Below, in pieces: positions 1 through 6,309 of a DNA stretch of 24,841 nt. This DNA comes from an uncultured Spirochaetales bacterium. Lineage in GTDB: Bacteria; Spirochaetota; Spirochaetia; Sphaerochaetales; Sphaerochaetaceae. The translations under genes and the position numbers were made by a program. The stretch covers positions 1 to 24,841 of the forward strand of contig CAKQTE010000094.1 in assembly GCA_934276485.1 (NCBI GenBank). The letters are read 5' to 3'. The number at the start of each line of letters is the position of its first letter. Position 1 is the first letter of the stretch. The notes beneath the pieces were generated by a model that searched no databases, was not told where the DNA came from, and saw nothing but the letters and a program-made list of their open reading frames with translations.

Positions 1-130
1 TATCATACGTCAAGGAATTGATTTGGAATCATAGGATGCATGAAACTCTGGAACAGGTTCTCAATGAAAATCTTTGGGATCCGATTGCTTCTTGGTCCTA
101 GAAGTCACCATTTGTTAAATTAACTGGAAA
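1..130 (+). repeat. Left arm of 130-bp terminal inverted repeat
   Basis: Positions 1-130 are the reverse complement of 24711-24840 with only two mismatches (at 80 and 95 in this arm). The match stops after the shared AACTGGAAA. Each arm carries the 3' end of the same reading frame pointing into the window, followed by about 30 bp of non-coding DNA. This looks like the end of a multi-copy mobile element, present in opposite orientations at the two ends of a contig. The rest of the element lies outside the window, so its family is not known. Confidence 0.9.
3..101 (+). CDS. 3' end of an unidentified repeated gene, probably a transposase
   Basis: An open frame enters from the left edge and ends at TAG 99-101. 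The visible C-terminus includes KELIWNHRMHETLEQVLNEN and ends LWDPIASWS. The other end of the window encodes the same peptide, ending LWEPIAS because the Trp codon TGG is TGA there. Duplication at near-identity and position at both contig edges point to a mobile-element protein. I do not recognise the family from these 32 residues. Translation is inferred only from frame conservation between the two copies. Confidence 0.5.
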   Translation, partial: SYVKELIWNHRMHETLEQVLNENLWDPIASWS

Positions 131-210
131 GATTGTTGAAAAATCTTCAAAAAAGGAATGAAAAGTGGTTTAAAGCCTTTATTTTATCACTCTCATGATA
201 CAATAAATGT

Positions 211-1156
211 ATGAGTCAGACAGAACGCTTATTAGCTATACTAGATAGATTGTGTCAGCAAAGAAGACAGGTGAATGTAGCTTGGATAGCAAATACATTT
301 GAAGTCTCTGATCGCCAAGCTAGAAGAGATCTTGAATACATTAGAGATAGGATTGTAGATACTTCTTTTGGATCCAATGTCAGTCTTGAGTATGACAGGG
401 CAAAAAAACGAATATAAGCTTGTCGGAAGTGCAAAAGAACTTGAAAGTATGGCAGCAAAGTCTGTAATTGCATCGGCAGTAGCCATGTCTGCAATGGATC
501 CATTAAGGGAAATACTTGGAAAGAAAACAAAGGAATCAACAAGTGATAAAGTTCGATTTATATCACAAGCTGCTGAGCTTCCTGATTACAAGACATTCAT
601 TGAAATACTGCATGCCATCGAAGACAATATTAGGCTTAAGATATCATACAGCAATGTTAAACGTGATCATTCAACTCGAATAATTGAGCCTTTGGAATTG
701 GTAAACTATACAGCAATTTGGTATGTAAAAGCCTATGACTTGGAAAAACAAATGGTATTAACGTTATCACTATCGCGAATAGGGGATATTACGCGTTTGG
801 AAGAAAAGAGAACATTCAATGATTTTGAGCGTTTGAAAGAGGAAGCTCTATCTGGCTATGGGATATATTCAGGAAGAAAGATATACCAGTACACAATGCG
901 ATTCTATAACGACGTTGCATGGATAGTATCAAATCAGATATGGCATAAGGAACAAGAGGGGCATTGGATTGATGAGAATACATATGAGCTAACTGTTCCA
1001 GCTGCATATTATAGAGAGCTACTTGCCAAAACTCTTTCTTTTGGGGCCAGCGCAGAACCAATATCACCGCCATATTTTGTTAATAAGTATTACGAAGAAC
1101 TAGATTTACTGATTGCTCGGGTTAACAAACGCAAAAAAGAGATAGAATCTGATTGA
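211..1156 (+). pseudogene. WYL-domain transcriptional regulator, frameshifted
   Basis: The gene lies in two overlapping frames. 211-417 encodes an N-terminal helix-turn-helix (SDRQARRDLEYIRD, about residues 33-46) typical of DeoR/WYL regulators. It then runs into TAA at 415-417. The next frame (open across 368-1156) continues at once with NEYKLVGSAKELES and then a WYL-type ligand-sensing domain with WYVKAYD and LSLSRIGDI. The switch falls in an A7 run at 402-408. Removing one A gives a continuous protein of about 314 residues, a normal length for a HTH-WYL regulator. It is therefore either a recent pseudogene, a sequencing error, or a gene expressed through slippage. No good Shine-Dalgarno precedes ATG 211. 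WYL proteins usually regulate nearby or DNA-damage/defence genes, but the target here is unknown. Confidence 0.8.
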
Positions 1157-1180
1157 GCTATATTGTGATTCTTGGTAGAA

Positions 1181-2077
1181 ATGAAGGTAATGGCTACAAA
1201 ATATATTCTTTTAGATAGTGACGATAAGATAGAGCGTCAATGCAATATTTGGGACAACTACACAAAGCTTAGTGTAGATTTCGAAGGAGAATTCAACCTC
1301 CATGTTTATGGAGAACATCTTTGTCTTGTACAAATCTATGATGGGAAGGCTTTCTACATCATAGATCCTAGGAGCAAGGATGTGACAAAGACCGGATTGG
1401 ATAGATTCTTCTCATTATCTGCTGAAAAACTCTGGTTTGATTGCCAGTCTGACTCTGCTCTTGTCTATAAGAAATATGGATTGAAGATCAAGAATATCAA
1501 GGACTTGAGAGTATATGCTAAAACATTAGGCTTTCAAGGCAATCTTATTTCTCTCGAAAAGGAGTTCCTTGATATTGATGTAAAGATAAACAAGAAAAAG
1601 AACCAACAAGCGAATTGGCTTCGTCGTCCAATAGAGCCTGAAAACCTAGAATATGCTCTCTTGGATGTTGCTTATTTGATGGAGCTTGAGCCTGTTCTTG
1701 AAGAAGAGATCGACAGAAGAAAACTACGAAAGAATGCTGAAAAGGCGATGAAGAGTGCAACAACAGTCAAAGAACCAGAGCCTGGATGGAAACGTATTGG
1801 CCCATGGAGACTATATGATAGCTATCAGAAGATATTGATCAAGCATCTATATATATCACGAGATGCAATTGGAAAACGCTTCAATGTTCCTGCATCCAGA
1901 GTGTTGGACAAAGAGAGCATGACAAGAATCGTGATGACAAAAAAAATAAGCGAGAGCGACATTGAAATGATTCTTTCAAAGGCCAACCCTCGCTTTAAAT
2001 CATTTCTTTCTCCATTGGTACATGACTCAATGAAGAAAGCTAAAGAGGAATATGAAGAGCAAAGAAAGGCTAAATAG
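1181..2077 (+). CDS. RNase D-like 3'-5' exonuclease (DEDDy)
   Basis: The predicted 298-residue protein has the three DEDDy exonuclease motifs. Exo I is SVDFEGEFN (D33, E35), Exo II is FDCQSDSALVY (D91), and Exo III is EYALLDVAYL (Y158, D162). These residues bind two metal ions in RNase D, which trims RNA 3' ends in the cytoplasm. A C-terminal segment (about 205-275, with GKRFNVPASRVLDKESM) resembles an HRDC nucleic-acid-binding domain, matching the usual RNase D layout. The start is uncertain: TTG 1172, ATG 1181 and ATG 1190 are all in frame and none has a well-spaced ribosome site. The gene follows the regulator by about 25 bp and may share its transcript. Its stop overlaps the stop of the convergent permease gene. 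Confidence 0.83.
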   Translation: MKVMATKYILLDSDDKIERQCNIWDNYTKLSVDFEGEFNLHVYGEHLCLVQIYDGKAFYIIDPRSKDVTKTGLDRFFSLSAEKLWFDCQSDSALVYKKYGLKIKNIKDLRVYAKTLGFQGNLISLEKEFLDIDVKINKKKNQQANWLRRPIEPENLEYALLDVAYLMELEPVLEEEIDRRKLRKNAEKAMKSATTVKEPEPGWKRIGPWRLYDSYQKILIKHLYISRDAIGKRFNVPASRVLDKESMTRIVMTKKISESDIEMILSKANPRFKSFLSPLVHDSMKKAKEEYEEQRKAK

Positions 2078-3014
2078 TCTTTTCCTTTGGCTTTCTGTTT
2101 ACGACATATATACCGACAGAAACCAGCACCAGTGCAATGAGTTTATTGATCTGTAATGCCTGTTCTTTTTCATGTAGGAATATTGCAGATAATAGTACTC
2201 CAAATAGAGGTACCATGAAGTTATAGATAGATACCTTACTAACAGGATTGTATTTCATCAAAGTACCCCAAACAGAGTAAGCAACAGCACTGATTAGTGC
2301 TAGATACAACAATAGAATGTAAGATGCTAAGGAGTTAACAAGCTGGATTCTTCCTCCGAAGATCAAGCCTGTTATGATCATGATCAATCCGCCTAGGATG
2401 AATTGATATCCAGAAAGCATTATGACGTTGAATCTCTTTGAGTATTTCTTTACCAGGATTCCTGAGAGAGCATAGCTGATTTGAGAAAGAAGAACCAAGC
2501 CTTCCCCTAAAAGAGTGAAGTTGAAGCTTGAACCTCCCTTGAATGATATGTTCATGATGACGATTCCTAAAAATCCCATCACGCATCCAATGATCTTTGC
2601 TCCAGTAAGCTTTTCATACCTAAAGAGCAAGGAAGCCATCAAGATAGAGAAAAAACCACCTGCACCAGACAGGATTGTTCCAGTAACTCCACTTGTGTGA
2701 GCAACTCCCACATAGTAGCAGAAGTATTGGATTACTGTCTGAGCCAAACAAAGCTTAAATAGAGAAGGTAGGGCTGCTTTCTCTGGCTTAATAAACTCAT
2801 GAGCCATTATTGACTGGAATAGGATTACCAATATTCCTGCAAGAAAGAATCTTGTACCTGCAAACAAGATAATCGAAGGCGTGTCTGATGTGCTTATATT
2901 GAAGATTTGGTATCCAATCTTTATTGATGGTGTTGCACTTCCCCACAAAAAGCAGCAAAGCATAGCTAACAAAAATACGACAGATGCGTCAGTAAGCTTG
3001 TTCTTGTTTTCCAT
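2070..3014 (-). CDS. EamA/DMT-family membrane permease
   Basis: The 314-residue protein consists almost entirely of hydrophobic helices, about ten, in two similar halves, as in the drug/metabolite transporter (EamA) superfamily. Recognisable features are the first-helix FLWGSATPSIKIGY and HTSGVTGTILSGAGGFFSIL near residue 110. In the second half, the final helices include VPLFGVLLSAIFLHEKE. The C-terminus is a short basic tail (NRKPKEKTI). The start at ATG 3014 is supported by AAAGGA seven bases upstream. Substrate cannot be read from the sequence; family members export amino acids, nucleotides or other metabolites across the inner membrane. It stands alone and is convergent with the exonuclease gene, overlapping it by 8 bp. 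Confidence 0.87.
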   Translation of the reverse strand: MENKNKLTDASVVFLLAMLCCFLWGSATPSIKIGYQIFNISTSDTPSIILFAGTRFFLAGILVILFQSIMAHEFIKPEKAALPSLFKLCLAQTVIQYFCYYVGVAHTSGVTGTILSGAGGFFSILMASLLFRYEKLTGAKIIGCVMGFLGIVIMNISFKGGSSFNFTLLGEGLVLLSQISYALSGILVKKYSKRFNVIMLSGYQFILGGLIMIITGLIFGGRIQLVNSLASYILLLYLALISAVAYSVWGTLMKYNPVSKVSIYNFMVPLFGVLLSAIFLHEKEQALQINKLIALVLVSVGIYVVNRKPKEKTI

Positions 3015-3126
3015 AGTATTTCCTTTGAGGCATCTATTTGTTATCTCTTCTGTATAATAAGAAGATAGAGACCAACGAATACTGTATCATTTAGCTATCT
3101 TAATGCCAAGGCAAGGTTTGTATTTG

Positions 3127-3158
3127 AAAAAAGTCCTCCGGGATAATGCCCAGAGGAC
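3127..3158 (-). terminator. Intrinsic terminator of the Na/Pi cotransporter gene
   Basis: On the minus strand a stem GTCCTC/GAGGAC, extended past one mismatch by GGG/CCC, is followed directly by six T residues (plus-strand A-run 3127-3132). It lies 6 bp after the stop codon of the cotransporter gene, so it ends that transcript before the permease gene. Confidence 0.85.
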
Positions 3159-3164
3159 CATTCG

Positions 3165-4883
3165 TTATCGCTGAATACGTTGTAGAACTGGAGTATGCTT
3201 TTCTATCGTGAATGATGCTTCTGCGATGTTCAAGCAATAGTCTCCGATGTGTTCAAGGTTTCTGATGATCTCAAGCAGTAGCAGCTCTGTCTTAACATCG
3301 GCATGCCCTGTTGAAATTGTGTCATGAACTTTGTCTGCAAGTTCTTGATGCCTTTCGTTCATCATATCCTCAAGCTTTTGGCTGTCGAGCATCTTTTCAA
3401 TGGATGAAGATGAACCAATTGATTGTGTGATATGTTGGATGAATTCCATTGTCAGCTTGTTGTATGAGTCAATATCATCAAGTTCTGTATCTGAGAACTT
3501 CATGTTATCTTTCATCTTTGATTCACTGAGCTTAGCTAGGTTGTATATAGAGTCTGTGATGGATTCTGTTTCGTCAATTATCCTAATAAGCTTATTAAGA
3601 GCTACAGCATTGGTAGGAGATTGGGAGTCCTGAAGCATCTTTACGCAGAATGCAATCAATTGTTCCTGCATTTGGTCTGCATATTCTTCCTTGTGCTTAA
3701 GTAGATTGATTTCGTTTGAAATATCTCCAGTCTTTCTTGGAAGGGTAGCATATGTAGAGAACATATCTCTTGTAAGCTGTCCCATCTTGTCAATTTCGTT
3801 TCTGACAGCAACCAAATATAGCTCTGGTGTATCCATTCTACTGTTTGCAATATATGTAAAGTGGTAGGAATCGTCTAAGTAAGCAGTTGTCTCTGGAACA
3901 ATCTTCTCTATAAAGGATGCAAATTTCGTTGTAAATGGGAAGAATATAAGTGTATTCAATACGTTGAATATTGTATGGAATGCTGCAAGGAATGTTGGGA
4001 GTGTTACTCTTAGAGCGTCTGATTCCATTGAGAAGATATCTCCTGGAGTCATTGCGTTTACGAGTGTCATCAATGGTTTGAAGAAGATCATTGCAAGAAT
4101 TGATCCTCCGACATTGAATAGAATATGTGCCATTGCAGCACGCTTTGCATTGGTGCTTGTTCCTAGAGATGCGATATACGCTGTGATAGTTGTTCCGATG
4201 TTCTGTCCTAGGCATAGAGCAGATGCTGTCCAAACTCCAATCCAACCTTGGTAAGCCATCGTGATCGTGATGGCCATTGTTGCAGAGGATGATTGGACGA
4301 TACAAGTCATCAAGGTTCCAAATATGACACAAGCGATCAAGGAAAGAGGTGAGTTGTTGTTGAATCTTGATAAGAACTCTGGGATTTGTGGGTATTTTGA
4401 TATGTCAGGCATCGCTGCTTGCAAGAACTCGAGGCCTAAAAAAAGGAATCCAAAACCTAAGAATATCTCAGATATTTCTCGCTTTTTGATTCCTTTTGAA
4501 AACATCAATGGTAGTGCAATTGCAATGGATGCCAAAGATAGAGTTGTTATATTCATCTTGAAGCCCAAGATAGCAACAATCCAGCCTGTAACTGTTGTTC
4601 CTATATTGGCTCCCATGATTACACCGATTGCTTGAATTAGGCTTATAAGATTTGCGTTAACAAACGATACAACCATGACAGTCGTTGCAGATGATGATTG
4701 TATCAACACTGTAATCAAAACACCTGTGATAACTGCCATAAGCCGGTTAGAAGTCATCATTTGCAGGAACACCTTTAGTTTGCTTCCTGCAGATTTTTGA
4801 AGACCATCCGATAAAATTGTCATGCCATACAAAAAAAGGCCAACAGATCCTACGATGCTGATGAGCGTCAATAATATATCCAT
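3165..4883 (-). CDS. nptA: Na+/phosphate cotransporter with PhoU-like C-terminal domain
   Basis: The 572-residue protein begins with a membrane domain of about 330 residues. This contains two inverted Na/Pi-cotransporter repeats, each with the signature QSSSAT (about residues 62 and 197), which forms the substrate and Na+ site in this family. The N-terminal helix GSVGLFLYGMTILSDGL is also typical. The C-terminal ~220 residues are soluble and helical with a PhoU-like pattern ending in LEHIGDYCLNIAEA, the usual layout of bacterial NptA/YjbB proteins. The role is Na+-driven phosphate movement across the inner membrane. ATG 4883 is preferred over an in-frame TTG at 4889; neither has a clear ribosome site. 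It sits about 95 bp after the peptidase gene on the same strand and has its own terminator. Confidence 0.9.
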   Translation of the reverse strand: MDILLTLISIVGSVGLFLYGMTILSDGLQKSAGSKLKVFLQMMTSNRLMAVITGVLITVLIQSSSATTVMVVSFVNANLISLIQAIGVIMGANIGTTVTGWIVAILGFKMNITTLSLASIAIALPLMFSKGIKKREISEIFLGFGFLFLGLEFLQAAMPDISKYPQIPEFLSRFNNNSPLSLIACVIFGTLMTCIVQSSSATMAITITMAYQGWIGVWTASALCLGQNIGTTITAYIASLGTSTNAKRAAMAHILFNVGGSILAMIFFKPLMTLVNAMTPGDIFSMESDALRVTLPTFLAAFHTIFNVLNTLIFFPFTTKFASFIEKIVPETTAYLDDSYHFTYIANSRMDTPELYLVAVRNEIDKMGQLTRDMFSTYATLPRKTGDISNEINLLKHKEEYADQMQEQLIAFCVKMLQDSQSPTNAVALNKLIRIIDETESITDSIYNLAKLSESKMKDNMKFSDTELDDIDSYNKLTMEFIQHITQSIGSSSSIEKMLDSQKLEDMMNERHQELADKVHDTISTGHADVKTELLLLEIIRNLEHIGDYCLNIAEASFTIEKHTPVLQRIQR

Positions 4884-5897
4884 ATTCAAACGCTACAAAA
4901 CAAATGCAAAATGGTAAATAGTCGTTTTGTTAAAATTTATAAGATAAGGAATAATTGTTCAGAAAAATGAGGATTTGCTTAATTTTTGGTTAGATTTGAA
5001 ACCAAATCTTTCAATGCTTTCATCTCGCTCTTCTCTATATATTCATCCACTGAGTGTGCTCCGAAGTAACCTGTGGCCAATAATATCGTCTCGATGCCCA
5101 ATGCATTTAGATTATTTGCGTCCGATCCTCCTGTGGTGTCGAATGTATAACAATCTCGACCAGAGGATTCTATGGCTTCTTTTGCCCTTATGAAGAGAGG
5201 ACTATGTGTATCTATTTTATATGGAGAGTATAGATTTTCTTCGACTATCTTCACCTTTCCCTTGTAAGATGATGCTATCTTGTGCGCTTTGTCTTTGATG
5301 GATGAGAGAATGGATGTGCGAGTATCATCACTTGCACTTCTGACTTCAAGGCATATTGTTGCTTTGTCTGGAACCACATTTATGCTTCCATTTGCGATAA
5401 AGGAACCGATGTTGACAGTTGTCGTTTGATTTATCCTTCCATCTTGAATCGATGTACAAAGTTCGCTAGCCATTTTTATAGCGCTTATGCCAGATTCTGG
5501 AGAAAAACCCGCGTGGGCACTTTTACCTATCATCTCGATTGTCAGTCTGCTTTTTCCAACGGCTCCTGTTATGATCCCACCAACTTTGTTTGTAGCATCA
5601 AGCGTATAGCATCCAATTATATCTAGAGGAGAGAAGAACTTGCGAGAAAGGCAGGCAGATCCATATAGGCCTATTTCCTCTGCTGGTAGGCAAAGGATGG
5701 CAAAGCCATCATCGGCGTGCCCTGCAATATCAAGTAGTACTGCTATAGCAGCTTTGTCATCAGCTCCTAGTGCAGTCGTTCCATCTGTCTTGAAAACCTC
5801 TTCGGTTTCAACCATATGAGCGTTCACTGCAGCTGGAACTGTATCCATATGACATGCAAATAATGTCTTAGGACTATCTATGTTCTTTTGACGTACT

Positions 5898-5918
5898 CCA
5901 ACGGCTAAAGCCTGTTGG
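5898..5918 (-). repeat. Right-end hairpin of the 269-bp element
   Basis: Minus strand: CCAAC-A-GGC-TTTA-GCC-GTTGG, an eight-pair stem with a single bulged A and a TTTA loop. A bulged hairpin next to the cleavage site is the TnpA-binding structure of IS200/IS605 elements. GAAT sits directly on its 5' side and TCAA lies 6 bases beyond its 3' side. Confidence 0.85.
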
Positions 5919-5970
5919 ATTCTGGCCCTACAAGCGATAAATGCACCAGAGTGGCGTCTTACTTCATCTT

Positions 5971-5997
5971 GGACCGCTGAGGCCCGTCCAGCCTCAG
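5971..5997 (-). ncRNA. Pseudoknot-capable fold inside the element (possible omega-RNA remnant)
   Basis: On the minus strand CTGAGGC and GCCTCAG (5997-5991 and 5983-5977) form a perfect 7-bp stem with loop TGGACGG. GGAC in the loop is complementary to GTCC just 3' of the stem (5974-5971), an H-type pseudoknot layout. TnpB guide RNAs come from the right end of IS200/IS605 elements, contain a pseudoknot, and use the flanking DNA as guide. This fold lies about 80 bases before the element's TCAA end. Whether it is transcribed is unknown. Confidence 0.4.
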
Positions 5998-6055
5998 TAT
6001 TCTTTTCTTTATATTCTAATTTTAACACATATAATAATTTAAGTCCAATGAAATC

Positions 6056-6095
6056 GTCTCAAAAATAGAAAATATGTCTCAAAAATAGAAAATAA
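6056..6095. repeat. Two tandem 20-bp repeats
   Basis: GTCTCAAAAATAGAAAATAT (6056-6075) is followed directly by a second copy that differs only in its last base. It lies inside the 269-bp element, between its left hairpin and its pseudoknot region. No function is evident. It may reflect slippage in AT-rich DNA. Confidence 0.8.
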
Positions 6096-6117
6096 ATACA
6101 GATTCAGAGCCTCTCAT

Positions 6118-6138
6118 CCCACGGCTAAAGCTCGTGGG
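6118..6138 (-). repeat. Left-end hairpin of the 269-bp element
   Basis: Minus strand CCCACGAGCTTTAGCCGTGGG folds as CCCAC/GTGGG with an inner GC/GC pair, internal mismatches and a TTTA loop. It shares ten consecutive bases with the right-end hairpin. AAAG adjoins its 5' foot, as in the IS608 left end. Confidence 0.82.
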
Positions 6139-6309
6139 CTTTCTCGGCTAGATATCGTAAAAGAGCATATTGCCAACATCGTCTTTTCTACATTCAAAGC
6201 GAAAGCCTGTCATTTTCTGCATTATATATGTTGCAACAAGCCCCTCATCCTTCGATGGAGAGGGGATGGCGACCAAATCTCTAAAATAATCCAGATAGTC
6301 CAATTTTCT

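Larger units (their letters stand above)
5888..6156 (-). mobile_element. Non-autonomous IS200/IS605 (IS608-like) element, 269 bp
   Basis: On the minus strand the element starts right after TTAC (6160-6157) and ends in TCAA (5891-5888). Both ends carry a hairpin with the same ACGGCTAAAG core (plus-strand reading). The left hairpin (6118-6138) is abutted by AAAG (6139-6142), and the right hairpin (5898-5918) by GAAT (5919-5922). TTAC/TCAA cleavage sites with AAAG/GAAT guides are the published recognition rules of IS608 TnpA. No transposase gene is inside. A stretch reading NTEAGRASAVQDEV may be a remnant of a tnpB C-terminus. There is no target duplication, as expected for this family. Removing it restores the peptidase frame exactly. 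Confidence 0.9.
4979..6303 (-). pseudogene. M20 peptidase (peptidase T-like), split by a 269-bp element
   Basis: Reading down from TTG 6303, the frame encodes the N-terminus (YFRDLVAIPSPSKDEGLV, then GNMLFY at the junction). It is then cut by the insertion at 6156-5888, which brings a TAG after two codons. Immediately beyond the insertion the frame resumes with KNIDSPKTLFACHMDTV. Joined, the protein is 351 residues with all M20 metallopeptidase motifs: HMDTV (H62, D64), TTALGADDKAA, PAEEIGLYGS, the dimerisation-domain GKSAHAGFSP, and GAHSVDEYI. Such enzymes cleave di- or tripeptides or acylated amino acids using two zinc ions. The downstream part alone remains open from GTG 6028, where about 47 residues come from the element, but it lacks the true N-terminus and is probably inactive. 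The start lies 6 bases after the xdh stop in the same frame, so it was translationally coupled to xdh. Confidence 0.88.

Noticed and set aside
2070..2100. A shared terminator between the exonuclease and the DMT permease genes
   Set aside because: Only a weak GAAAG/CTTTC pairing with a long loop is visible; there is no convincing stem with a T tract on either strand.
4979..6028. Treating 4979-6028 as a complete 349-residue peptidase
   Set aside because: Its first ~47 residues are translated from the mobile element, and the true N-terminus is found beyond the element at 6157-6303.
6056..6095. The tandem 20-bp repeats as a CRISPR fragment
   Set aside because: The two copies are directly adjacent with no spacer between them, and no cas gene is in the window.
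6118..6138. The hairpin at 6118-6138 as a transcription terminator for xdh
   Set aside because: No T tract follows, and it matches the left-end hairpin of an IS200/IS605-type element with an adjoining guide sequence.
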